Shown piece after piece: positions 23,759-32,050 of a stretch of DNA of 33,801 nt (position 1 is its first letter; every line of letters starts with the position of its first letter). The stretch covers positions 1 to 33,801 of the forward strand of contig NZ_AUBY01000034.1 in NCBI RefSeq assembly GCF_000429485.1. Reading direction: 5' to 3'. A program made the translations under genes and the position numbers. This stretch comes from Aliagarivorans marinus DSM 23064. Its GTDB lineage: Bacteria; Pseudomonadota; Gammaproteobacteria; Enterobacterales; Celerinatantimonadaceae. The notes below the pieces were generated by a model. That model saw only the letters and a list, made by a program, of their open reading frames with translations, was not told the DNA's origin and did no database searches.

Positions 23759-26008
23759 TTAGCGCACGAAGTCGAGTACTGTTAGCTCTTCACCCAGATA
23801 GCCTGCGTTGGTGCCAGGTACTGGGTAGAGCTGAGCACTACGGCCTTTGCTTACGTCATCGGTATCAGCCAAGGCGATGTTAAAGCCGATGCGCTCGCCT
23901 GCCAGACTCTCAACTGGTAGCTCAATGGCAAAGCTCATCACGGTGCCATCGTCGTTCCACTTGGCGACGCGTTTGCCCGGGAAGCTGCTGTCTTGGAAGT
24001 CTTGACCCACAATGCTGCGTAGCTGCACAAATTGCTCGCCGACTTTCAGGAACACTTCGACATTATCGTTTTCATAGTCATGCTCGTGGTTGGTCACGGT
24101 CACATCGTCGTGACGATGTACTACGCCATAGAGCACGTTGCCTTGATAACCTAGCTTCCACGAACCATTCAGGTCACTTTGAGCAGGTGGCGACATATCG
24201 CGACGATTTAGTTGGTTGAACACGAACGAGTAGTGGTAGGCGTTCAGCCAATCCTTCGCCTCGTAGCTACCAAACTCGCCAGAAGGGCTGATCTCTGTTG
24301 CTTTGAAGGTATAAGGATTCTCGAATGGAACTGCTGAAATTTCTAAGTTCTGCCCCGGGAAGAAGATCTCGGCAAAGTCTTCACCCAAGTAGCCGGAGTT
24401 GGTGCCAGTTACCGGATAGAGCTGTGAGCTGCGTTGGCCATGCTCGGTGCCTGCCTTGTCGTTGTCAGCCAGAGCGATATTGAAGCCCCATGTCTTACCC
24501 GCCAAGGTATCGACAAAGTTTGGCGTAATCGCAAACTCGAACACCTTACCGTCGTCGTGCCATACGCCTTTCGCTTTTGCATCAAAGCCTTGCGGGCCAA
24601 AGTCTTGGCCTACGATGGCGCGATACTGTACAAAGGGCTCGTCTTTGCCCGGACGCAGGAACACCTCAACCGAGTCATTCTCGTAATCCGGCTCTGCGGT
24701 GTTCACTGTGATGTTATCTTCGCGCTCAACCCGGCCGTACAGGGTGTTGCCCTTGTACATTAACGCAAACTTGCCTGAGATCTCCTGATCGCTTGGCAAG
24801 CGCTGGTCGCGTCCTTCCAGTTGGTTGAATGCAAATGGGTAGTAGGTGGCGTCTGCCCATACGCTAGCATCGTTATTCAGAGATAGCGCTTTAGGTGCCT
24901 CTGGAGATACGAAAGCTTGAACATAACGGTTATCGCTTTCAATGCGCACCGGCGGCTGCCATTCAAACTTGCCATCCCGCTTTAGCTCCATTTGTGACTG
25001 CACGGCGTGATAGGCAGGCTTCGGCTGATACTCTTTATCCCATAACAGGCCGTGATCCCAGCCATTGAACCAATGAGGGATCCAGCTGTACTTGTCGGTC
25101 AGACCCCACGTGGTGAACACGTTCACCGCATCGTAATGCAGCGCCAGTTTCATTAACTCTTCGTACATGCTGGCTTGTTCTGCCAGTGATCTATCGGTCG
25201 CTTCACCCTGAATACGGATATCCACTTCAGTGAAGTGATACTCCAGGCCGAGTTCTTCGTGGCGCTCAATGTTGGCGGCAATGTTGGCGGTACGCAGGAT
25301 ATCGCCGCTGATCAGGTGCAGCTGGGTGCCGGCGCCATGAATTGGCACGCCTTGCTCTTGCAGCTGTTTAACTAAGCGGTACGCTGCGTTGGCTTTAGGC
25401 GTGGTGCCTTCGGTGCTGTAGTCGTTGTAGTACAGCAGCGCATCCGGGTCGGCTTCGTGGGCCCACTGGAAGGCCTTGGCAATATACTCTTCGCCAATGC
25501 CTTTATACCAGATGGTCTCGCGCCAGCCGCCGGCATCATCCAGCGCTTCGTTCACCACATCCCAGTACTTGATACGACCTTTGTAGTGACCAGCAACGGT
25601 CTTGACGTGATCTTCGAGGATCTCCAGCAGTTCTTCGCGGGTGAATTCACCTTCTTCTAGCCATGCCGGGTTTTGGATGTGCCACACCAGTGCATGGCCT
25701 CGCACTTCCATGCCATTCTTCTCAGCGAACTCAACAAGCTCATCTGCCTTGCTGAAATCGTAAACACCGCGCTCTGGCTGAATGTATTGCCACTTCATCT
25801 CGTTTTCAGGCGTTAGCAGGTTGAACTCGGTTTTGAGTACTTCTGCAAACTTCTTCTCGGCGATATGATCGGTCATCATCGCTGAGCCGATCAGTAGCGT
25901 GTTTTCGTCGAGGATCTCTCTGAGGGGATCTGCCTGAGCAAAGCTGCTGCTGACGGCTAGCGCCAACAACAGCGGCTTGGCGCCCTTGGGAAAGTGCTTA
26001 TTTAGCAT
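23759..26008 (-). CDS. Secreted GH10 endo-1,4-beta-xylanase with two CBM9-like modules
   Basis: The 749-residue enzyme has a signal peptide ending SSSFAQA. The GH10 barrel spans about residues 28-345 with TPENEMKW, GHALVWH, the acid/base Glu154 in WDVVNEALDD and the nucleophile Glu261 in FTEVDIRI. Two homologous C-terminal modules (about 380-550 and 585-749) share YxFxFNQL, YENDxVEVFL, RxIVGQDF, GFNIALAD and SxQLYPVxGTNxGYLGE. They resemble CBM9, which binds xylan or cellulose chain ends. It cleaves the xylan backbone outside the cell. A terminator follows. Its promoter region carries a 5'-leader hairpin. It lies in the accessory segment with a GH8 enzyme. Confidence 0.94.
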   Translation of the reverse strand: MLNKHFPKGAKPLLLALAVSSSFAQADPLREILDENTLLIGSAMMTDHIAEKKFAEVLKTEFNLLTPENEMKWQYIQPERGVYDFSKADELVEFAEKNGMEVRGHALVWHIQNPAWLEEGEFTREELLEILEDHVKTVAGHYKGRIKYWDVVNEALDDAGGWRETIWYKGIGEEYIAKAFQWAHEADPDALLYYNDYSTEGTTPKANAAYRLVKQLQEQGVPIHGAGTQLHLISGDILRTANIAANIERHEELGLEYHFTEVDIRIQGEATDRSLAEQASMYEELMKLALHYDAVNVFTTWGLTDKYSWIPHWFNGWDHGLLWDKEYQPKPAYHAVQSQMELKRDGKFEWQPPVRIESDNRYVQAFVSPEAPKALSLNNDASVWADATYYPFAFNQLEGRDQRLPSDQEISGKFALMYKGNTLYGRVEREDNITVNTAEPDYENDSVEVFLRPGKDEPFVQYRAIVGQDFGPQGFDAKAKGVWHDDGKVFEFAITPNFVDTLAGKTWGFNIALADNDKAGTEHGQRSSQLYPVTGTNSGYLGEDFAEIFFPGQNLEISAVPFENPYTFKATEISPSGEFGSYEAKDWLNAYHYSFVFNQLNRRDMSPPAQSDLNGSWKLGYQGNVLYGVVHRHDDVTVTNHEHDYENDNVEVFLKVGEQFVQLRSIVGQDFQDSSFPGKRVAKWNDDGTVMSFAIELPVESLAGERIGFNIALADTDDVSKGRSAQLYPVPGTNAGYLGEELTVLDFVR

Positions 26009-26037
26009 CCTTAGTCATCCTTATTCTTTATTTTCTT

Positions 26038-26064
26038 AACCGCTGGGGTTGCGCTCCAGTGGTT
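26038..26064 (-). promoter_or_regulatory. 5'-leader inverted repeat of the xylanase gene
   Basis: AACCGCTGG and CCAGTGGTT pair over 9 positions (one G-T) around a 9-base loop, 30-56 bases upstream of the xylanase ATG. It could be an RNA hairpin or a repressor site; the factor is unknown. Confidence 0.3.
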
Positions 26065-26450
26065 TGTGGTTCTTGTATTCGTCGCTGCCATTTACGTTTA
26101 TTAATTAAAATCAGTGTATTGATGTTGCTGGCAGAACATTGTCTATGGCCCGCTTAGGGCCTCCATTTTCCTTCCTTTGCTGGCTTCACTGTATGTAAAG
26201 CAATCACGTTTAAGGATTGTGGAAAGTCACACTGGGCTTACCAAATCTTACTAATGTGAGTGGTGGCAAGCGCTGATGAAAGCTGTATCAAAACCACTTG
26301 ATAAAGGTGATTTCGCGCGTGCGTTGAGATGGCGAGTTTAGCTCAGTGTCATCATTAAAAACCTTCGCCAACTCATAGGCTTGTTTTAGTCGCGGCGCTG
26401 CTTCACACTGACAGTTCTTACTGGCCTGGCAACGCGTCGTCGAGAGGGCG
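26065..26450. other. Long intergenic region between xylanase and AI-2E-family gene
   Basis: No convincing gene is seen. The region holds GGCCC/GGGCC flanking GCTTA at about 26145-26160, an AT-rich TTAATTAA stretch near 26100 and GGCAAGCGCTGATG at 26264-26277, a weak LacI-like half match. A minus-strand frame from 26288 stays open to 26560, but its only ATG lies inside the next gene. It should hold the xylanase promoter. Confidence 0.4.
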
Positions 26451-26466
26451 CTCAAAGGAAAGATCG

Positions 26467-27513
26467 TTGGCGAGTTTTCAAAAAAACGCTGTGGAAGCAG
26501 CGGTCCGCATAGCCTTATTGTTTGTTCTGGTGGCGTGGTGTTACGACATCTTGAAGCCATTTATTACCCCTATTGTGTGGGCGGCCTTTCTATCGGTGGC
26601 GCTCTATCCGCCTTATCGACGTTTACGCAACTCTCTTGGCAACGCCTCGTTGGCGGCGGTGGTCATCGTATTATTGGGCCTGATGTTATTGCTGATCCCC
26701 GGTGTTCAACTGGCCAGTGCGGTGGTCAGCAGTGTGTCGCATTTCGCCGAAAACCTGCAAGAAGGGGATTTTGCCCTGCCTGCGCCTTACCCGGCGATCC
26801 GCCATTGGCCGTTTATCGGTGAGTGGCTATTCCAGCAATGGGCATTGGCAGCGCAGGACTCACAAGAGTTCCTGCTGCAACACTCTGAGCGTTTGGCGGA
26901 TTGGGCAGCGGTATTGCTGAACCTTGCTGGTGGCGTGGTGGCCAGCCTGTTCCTGTTCTGCTTCTCGTTTATTGTGGCCGGTGTGCTTTTGGCTAACTCG
27001 GAGCGTTGTAAGCAGCTTAGCCAGCGTTTTGCCGAGCGGCTGCTCGGCCATCGCGGCCCGGCGATGATCCAGCTTGCCAGCGATACCATCCAAAGTGTCG
27101 CCAAAGGCGTGCTGGGCGTGGCCTTAATCCAGACGGTGTTGATTTCAATCGCCTTTCTGGCGGTGGGCATTCCTGCGACTGCGCTGCTATCCGCCTTGGT
27201 GTTAGTGCTTGCCATCGCCCAACTTCCGCCGTTACTGGTGGTGGGGCCGGTGATTATCTACGTCTTTTACACCGAACCGATGTGGGTGGCGATCACCTTT
27301 GCGGTGTGGGGCATAGTGGCGAGCTTTAGCGAACACGTACTCAAACCCTGGCTGCTGGGGCGGGGCGTTGATGTGCCGATGCTGGTTATCTTGCTGGGGG
27401 CGATTGGTGGTTTGTTGATGTCGGGCTTTGTTGGCCTGTTTATTGGCGCTGTTGTGCTGGCTGTTAGTTATCAGCTGGTGATTGCTTGGTTGGATGACGG
27501 TTTGAAGCAATAA
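26467..27513 (+). CDS. AI-2E family transporter (PerM/YdiK-like membrane protein)
   Basis: The 348-residue inner-membrane protein has about eight hydrophobic segments in the family pattern: two at the N-terminus (with LKPFITPIVWAAFLSVALYP), a central hydrophilic stretch, and a cluster at the C-terminus with PPLLVVGPVIIYVF and EHVLKPWLLGRGVDVPMLVI. It starts at TTG, chosen because AAAGGA lies about 7 bases before it and the similarity reaches that point. Family members have been linked to AI-2 export, sodium/proton exchange and other roles, so the substrate is open. The next gene, a periplasmic binding protein, follows after 116 bases on the same strand. Confidence 0.88.
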   Translation: MASFQKNAVEAAVRIALLFVLVAWCYDILKPFITPIVWAAFLSVALYPPYRRLRNSLGNASLAAVVIVLLGLMLLLIPGVQLASAVVSSVSHFAENLQEGDFALPAPYPAIRHWPFIGEWLFQQWALAAQDSQEFLLQHSERLADWAAVLLNLAGGVVASLFLFCFSFIVAGVLLANSERCKQLSQRFAERLLGHRGPAMIQLASDTIQSVAKGVLGVALIQTVLISIAFLAVGIPATALLSALVLVLAIAQLPPLLVVGPVIIYVFYTEPMWVAITFAVWGIVASFSEHVLKPWLLGRGVDVPMLVILLGAIGGLLMSGFVGLFIGAVVLAVSYQLVIAWLDDGLKQ

Positions 27514-27629
27514 GCGACAATCTTTTCCCAAACTGAGAAGTCTCCCGCGCTTTTTCCGCGTCGTTGCGCGTGCGTTAACTCCTTGGGCTAGCTTTACTGC
27601 TATCGCAACGTGTCCTAAGGAGGTGAGCC

Positions 27630-28718
27630 ATGCGCTCATTGTTTGCTGCCTTGTTGCTGACCATCAGCGCAGGAGTGGTAGCGGCTCCTCGAGTAGCATT
27701 CCTTATTCCAACTGGGCCGGAAAATTTGTTCTGGAAGCAGGTTAGCGACTTTATGCAGGTGGTCGCCGATGATCTGGATATGCAACTGGAGCTGTATCAC
27801 TCCAGCGGTCGGATGGAGACCCTGCGCCAAGCGATGGCGCTGGCCGAAACCGATGAACCTCCCGATTACGTGGTGTTTATGCCCCATCGCAGCACCATCA
27901 AGGTGCTATTAGAGCAACTGGAGCAGGCACAGATCTACTCCATTGCCATCAACAGCGCCTTACCCTCTGAAGAAGCTGAATCCATCGGGTTACCTCGCGT
28001 TAATTTCAGTCACTGGCTGGGCCATATCTACCCGGATGATGTCTCAGCAGGCTATGCCCAAGCAAAGTCTTTGTTTGAGCATGCCAGTCAGTTCCGCCAG
28101 TTCAGTAAAGAGCAGCCCATGCAGCTGGTGGCGATGAGTGGCGGCCGCGATTCAGAGGTGGCCTTTGAGCGCAATGAGGGCCTGAATCGATTTTTGATTG
28201 ACTACCCCCAAGTGCATTTGCAACAGCTGGTATTTACCAACTGGAGTGGCGAGGTTTCGCGTAAGCAAGTGCCCCAGTTGTTAGCTCGCTATCCAGAGGT
28301 GGATGCCTTCTGGAACGCCAGCGACGAAGTGGCCCTCGGCACATTGGCGGGTCTCAACGATCATGCTGCATCGTTGACCCAACAGGTTTATGTCTCGGGT
28401 ATCGATTGGTCTCCTGATGCTGTAGGCGCTATTGAATTAGGCAAGATGGCGTTATCAATGGGGCAACATTTTCTAGAAGGGGGGAAGGCGTTGCTGCTTA
28501 TATACGATCACTTTCACGGCGTTGATTTCGCGAAACGAGAAGGTCGCGTAATACGAACGGGCTTTCTCGAACTGACCCAACAAGGCGTTGCACGGTATCG
28601 CCGCGCCAGCACGCCTGCGAGCTTACAGTTAGTTGATTTCGCCCAGTTCAGCGCTTTTCACCGCGGCGAACAGGTGTTGCCGTTGACCATGGAATCGCTC
28701 TATCAGTTGACAGAGTAG
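27630..28718 (+). CDS. Orphan periplasmic sugar-binding-type protein
   Basis: The 362-residue protein has a signal peptide (cleavage near VVA-AP) and a type I periplasmic binding fold like ribose/galactose-binding proteins and LacI ligand domains: RVAFLIPTGPENLFWKQV at the start, MALAETDEPPDYVVFMP, and a second lobe with FWNASDEVALGTLAGL and VYVSGIDWSPDAVGAIELGKM. No permease or ATPase gene accompanies it, so it may present a ligand to a membrane sensor, as LuxP, TorT or ChvE do, rather than feed a transporter. AAGGAGGTG before the ATG gives a strong start. Its place in the xylan segment suggests a sugar ligand. True LuxP similarity is not evident. Confidence 0.75.
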   Translation: MRSLFAALLLTISAGVVAAPRVAFLIPTGPENLFWKQVSDFMQVVADDLDMQLELYHSSGRMETLRQAMALAETDEPPDYVVFMPHRSTIKVLLEQLEQAQIYSIAINSALPSEEAESIGLPRVNFSHWLGHIYPDDVSAGYAQAKSLFEHASQFRQFSKEQPMQLVAMSGGRDSEVAFERNEGLNRFLIDYPQVHLQQLVFTNWSGEVSRKQVPQLLARYPEVDAFWNASDEVALGTLAGLNDHAASLTQQVYVSGIDWSPDAVGAIELGKMALSMGQHFLEGGKALLLIYDHFHGVDFAKREGRVIRTGFLELTQQGVARYRRASTPASLQLVDFAQFSAFHRGEQVLPLTMESLYQLTE

Positions 28719-28752
28719 GGGCGCTCGGAACAACAGGTTTGGAACTACGCGC

Positions 28753-28778
28753 AAAAAAAGGCCCGCACAGAGGCGGGC
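28753..28778 (-). terminator. Intrinsic terminator of the lipoprotein gene
   Basis: On the minus strand GCCCGC and GCGGGC pair around a 6-base loop, followed by CTTTTTTTG. It begins 45 bases after the stop of the gene at 28823. Confidence 0.87.
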
Positions 28779-28822
28779 AAGTGGAAGGAAAAACTGATAC
28801 TACTTACTGAGAGTAAAAGGAA

Positions 28823-30160
28823 TTACTCGCACAGGCTCACGGCGTCGCTCGGCACGTCTGCCGCAGCCGCAATGCTCACGCCATAGAAGATGTACTGGGC
28901 CGCACCGCCGCGCACATCCAAGCGCATCGGTTGTTTGACCGAGCTCTGATCAAAGCTTGGATCGGCGCCCGCTAGGCAAGACAGTGGCGCCGAGAACACC
29001 TTACGTCCTTCACCGGCTTGGGCGGCAAACTGGTCGTTGCTAAAGTAGTGAGCCTTACGGGAGTCCCAGCTATCACTTTGCAGGGCGAGCAGGTTGGAGT
29101 CGCTGCCACTGGCGCTGGTGATTTCCAGGTCCAGCAAGATCACGCTGTCACTGTAGCCGCTCATGTCCATGGGGGTATCTGAGTAGACAAATAGATAAGC
29201 TTCATCACCGCTGGTGGTGCTGTTGACTGTCCAAGATACGACGTTACCGTCGCCATCGGTATTTGCTGCAACGGTCATGTTGCTGTTGCTCACCGCGCTA
29301 TCGGCGTCGGCCAAAGATACTTCGTTGTAGTCAGGTGAACTACCTGCTTTTAGCTCAAGCCCACTGGCTGCAGCGCCATCGGCGTAAAGAATATCGCCGG
29401 GTAGGCTTGGCTCATCCGGTTCGCCGGGCTCGTCGCTATCACACAAGCTCACCGCACCTTCTGGCAGGTTTGCTTCCATATCCAAGTAGACACCCGCCAG
29501 CTCGTAATCGGTAGCGCCATCGCGCATATCCAAACGTAGCAGCTGGTTAACCTTACTCAGGTCAAACGCGCCGGCTTCGTCTGCTTCGAAGCAGCTCAGT
29601 GGCAGATACAGGGTCTGCCAGCCTTCGCCTTCCAGCGCAGTCAGCGCTGATTGTGGGAAAAAGAAGTTGGTTCGATCCAGCCATGGACTGGCACCACCAT
29701 CGGTTTGCATGGCAATCAGGCTCTCGCCACCATCATCGATAGCTAAATCAACCTTCAGTTGAATGCGCAGCGCACCGTCGGCGTACTCGCTCAGATCCAT
29801 GCCGCTAGCGTGTTGCACCACCAGATACGCTTCATCTTGTGCGCCAGTGGTGGACACCATCCAGCTATGCTCGGTCTCTTCGCCATTATCAAAGCCACCG
29901 CCTTGCTCGGCAGACAGGCCGCCATCGGAAAAGCTACCACCTACTTCCAGGGTGCTCATACCGTAGTCTTCAGAGCTGCCAATCTGCAGGCTGGCACCGC
30001 TAATGGCTTGGCCATTGCTATACAGGGTGGCGGTTTCAGGGCTGGGATCGGGGCCCGGGCCGGGGCCTGGATCGACAGGATCTTCGTCGTTACTGCTGTT
30101 ACAGGCGCTCAGCGCGAGTACACAAGCAAGACTTAGGGCAGAGTACTTTGCTGTTTTCAT
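28823..30160 (-). CDS. Lipoprotein with two ExoP-C-like (galactose-binding-fold-like) repeats
   Basis: The 445-residue product has a lipoprotein signal with lipobox LSAC (Cys20). A flexible Asp/Pro/Gly linker (DPVDPGPGPGPDPSP) precedes two related domains at about 43-240 and 255-444, joined by an acidic Pro linker. Each domain contains a D-Y-x-x-S/V start, an EAYLxV strand with MDLSEYADG or MDMSGYSDS, a PLSC strand followed by a DxSxV...LRLDxRxGA segment, and ends AVSLC. The two Cys per repeat may pair. The PLSCF...KV...LRL pattern resembles the C-terminal domain of marine beta-glucosidase ExoP. It lacks an enzymatic domain. It lies downstream of the GH8 gene and is probably a surface glycan-binding protein. 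Confidence 0.7.
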   Translation of the reverse strand: MKTAKYSALSLACVLALSACNSSNDEDPVDPGPGPGPDPSPETATLYSNGQAISGASLQIGSSEDYGMSTLEVGGSFSDGGLSAEQGGGFDNGEETEHSWMVSTTGAQDEAYLVVQHASGMDLSEYADGALRIQLKVDLAIDDGGESLIAMQTDGGASPWLDRTNFFFPQSALTALEGEGWQTLYLPLSCFEADEAGAFDLSKVNQLLRLDMRDGATDYELAGVYLDMEANLPEGAVSLCDSDEPGEPDEPSLPGDILYADGAAASGLELKAGSSPDYNEVSLADADSAVSNSNMTVAANTDGDGNVVSWTVNSTTSGDEAYLFVYSDTPMDMSGYSDSVILLDLEITSASGSDSNLLALQSDSWDSRKAHYFSNDQFAAQAGEGRKVFSAPLSCLAGADPSFDQSSVKQPMRLDVRGGAAQYIFYGVSIAAAADVPSDAVSLCE

Positions 30161-30245
30161 TATAAAGTTCCTTTTTCTTGCGTCATTTCATGGTGCTGAA
30201 CCGTTGGCGTATCCGCTTGCCATGGATTCGGCGTAGCCGGGCCCA

Positions 30246-30268
30246 CACCACCCTCTGTGAGGGTGGTG
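30246..30268. repeat. Perfect hairpin between GH8 and lipoprotein genes
   Basis: A 10-bp perfect stem (CACCACCCTC with GAGGGTGGTG) has loop TGT. No T-tract follows on the minus strand, so it need not end transcription. It could stabilise or cut the GH8-lipoprotein message. It resembles the hairpin at 33713. Confidence 0.6.
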
Positions 30269-30293
30269 ATAGACCAGTTAAAGCGTGAAAGTG

Positions 30294-31571
30294 TTAGTTG
30301 CTCGGTGCGTAGATTTGGTATTCGCCGCTTAGGTGAAGCAGGGCGAACATCTGCAGTAGGCCGTCGTAGTAGCGCCACTTACCAGTGGGCAGGTCTTGCT
30401 TCCACAGGCGTTTCACATAGTCGTGGGCATCTTGGTTATCGATGACTAGCGCGCCGGTAGCGTTCATGGCTAGCTGGCCGTGGCTGCTCCACTCAACTTG
30501 TGGCACACCTTCCATGGAGTGAACCTGGAAGTTTTGACCGTGCTTTTTGTATTCCTCGTTGTAGAAGCGCAGTTGCTTCTCGACCAGTTGCTTTTGTCCT
30601 TCATCGGCGGCAAACCAGTTGTAGTCCATGGCGATGTTGCCGATCACCCGGAAGGCGTCATACCCGCTTTGGTGGCTGATCTTGTTAAAGCTGGTCACCT
30701 GAGGCGTACCATCAAAGGCGGCATATTCTGCATAGAGGCCAGTCTCTGGGTGCTGGGAGATATGCAGATAGTTGCGGCTAGTATCGGCAGCGGCAGTCCA
30801 TAACTCATTTTCTACCGAAGCCCACTCGCCCATCAGCTGATAAAACGCTGGCACGTGGTAAGAGGGGTCAGTATAGATGCCAAGCGACTTCTCGGTAACA
30901 AACAGGATCTGCTGCTCTTCGCGGCTAAACATCGGCACTGCTGTCGAGGTTTCTGGCTTATTAACCATGGCATCGAGGATGGTGTTGGCTTCATCGGCGT
31001 AGGCGAAGATGCCCTCTTTGCCACCCCAGCGGTTTTCTGCCATTAGCAGCGCCATAGCAAAGTACAGCTCACCATCGGGGGCGGGGTTGTGAGAGATCTG
31101 GTTGTAAGGTGCTTCGGCTTGGACGTGCCAGGCGAAGTAGTGCTCATACCAACCCTCTTGGTGTTGCATAAAGGTCTTCGAGAACTTCCATAGTTTGTCG
31201 AACATCGGTTGGTCGTTCATCTGCAGGGCAATCATCATACCGTAGGACATACCTTCTGACCGTACGTCGTTGCTGCCAATATCCTTGATAAAACCCATAT
31301 CGTCGCCCACTGGGAAGAACAAGGCTTTGCCGTTTTCGGTACCACGGGATTTTGAGTAGAACAGTTGCTGGTAGGCTTTATCGACCTTTTTCTTCACCTG
31401 CGCTTCGTTGCCCAAGCCAAGTTCAACGAACACGTTGCGGTACTCACCGGTGTGGTAAGCGCCCTGTGGAGAATCCGCATAGGCTGAGGTCGATACGCTA
31501 AAGGCACTCACGGCTAATACGGTGGAGGCTAAAAACTGGGCTTGCTTGCGCAAGTGTTGCGTCAATTTCAT
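30294..31571 (-). CDS. Secreted GH8 glycoside hydrolase, probably xylanase or exo-oligoxylanase
   Basis: The start at 31571 (MKLTQHLRKQ) is supported by GGAA six bases before it; the frame runs further upstream without similarity. It gives 425 residues with a signal peptide ending TSAYA. The GH8 signature is DVRSEGMSYGM, whose Glu is the likely proton donor. YNQISHNPAPDGELYFAMAL and the later SGYDAFRVIGNIAMD (catalytic-base Asp counterpart) follow. SPQGAYHTGEYRNVF aligns with the start of the cold-active GH8 xylanase of Pseudoalteromonas. Sequence cannot separate endo-xylanase from reducing-end xylose-releasing activity. The lipoprotein gene follows 133 bases downstream, probably in the same transcript. 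Confidence 0.9.
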   Translation of the reverse strand: MKLTQHLRKQAQFLASTVLAVSAFSVSTSAYADSPQGAYHTGEYRNVFVELGLGNEAQVKKKVDKAYQQLFYSKSRGTENGKALFFPVGDDMGFIKDIGSNDVRSEGMSYGMMIALQMNDQPMFDKLWKFSKTFMQHQEGWYEHYFAWHVQAEAPYNQISHNPAPDGELYFAMALLMAENRWGGKEGIFAYADEANTILDAMVNKPETSTAVPMFSREEQQILFVTEKSLGIYTDPSYHVPAFYQLMGEWASVENELWTAAADTSRNYLHISQHPETGLYAEYAAFDGTPQVTSFNKISHQSGYDAFRVIGNIAMDYNWFAADEGQKQLVEKQLRFYNEEYKKHGQNFQVHSMEGVPQVEWSSHGQLAMNATGALVIDNQDAHDYVKRLWKQDLPTGKWRYYDGLLQMFALLHLSGEYQIYAPSN

Positions 31572-31945
31572 GATCATTTCCAAAATAGATTTGCGTTGCT
31601 TTTTCAAGATAGAGATTGCCGGTGAGTTGCAGTAATTATTTAGATTATTTAGTCGCTTACGATATTTAGCTTTGTCGATATCGCTCAAAAGCCAACTGTG
31701 AAACTGGTGCAACTGAGAACTTTTTCGGTACAAAAATTTGCTGCGTGTCTTGCAAAGTTGGCCTAAGTGGCAGGCTGTGATGCTGATTTTGTGAGCGCTC
31801 TCAAAATGAAAACGTGATCTATCGTCAAGGCTGCTATAAGTGGATGAACAATATTTCACCAGCGAAGAGGCGAGTTTGCGAGGGGCGTTTTACGTAATTG
31901 AACAGTCTTATCACAAGATTATTCCCGGCTTTTCCCCTGCTTTGA
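31572..31945. other. Divergent intergenic region GH8 / prfC
   Basis: No gene is seen in these 374 bases. Open reading runs upstream of GH8 on the minus strand (to 31859), but the residues are low in similarity to any signal peptide and have no ribosome binding site. It contains the operator at 31786 and must hold the GH8 promoter. Confidence 0.5.
31786..31807. promoter_or_regulatory. LacI-family-type operator upstream of the GH8 gene
   Basis: A 22-base near-perfect palindrome centred on AGCGCT: ATTTTGTGAGC followed by GCTCTCAAAAT, with one mismatched pair per side. The core TGTGAGC/GCTCTCA fits the general LacI/GalR pattern TGNNANCGNTNNCA and recalls cellulose/sugar repressor boxes. It lies about 215 bases upstream of the GH8 ATG. 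No regulator gene is in the window. Confidence 0.6.
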
Positions 31946-32050
31946 TTGTCTATCACAGCCAGATCAGCGAAAATACCCGGCAATTTTTTGCCCAGTCTGA
32001 TTTTTGACCAGCTGGCGCACTATCTGATGAATTCAAAAAGAACCGAGTCT

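Noticed and set aside
26288-26560. 90-codon minus-strand frame before the AI-2E-family gene, with a plausible C-terminus (NSPSQRTREITFIKWF)
   Set aside because: Its only ATG lies inside the opposite gene, there is no ribosome binding site and no family was recognised; at most a gene remnant.
27630-28718. LuxP (AI-2 receptor)
   Set aside because: The fold and size fit, but the N-terminal extension and the residues typical of LuxP are not seen and no luxQ follows.
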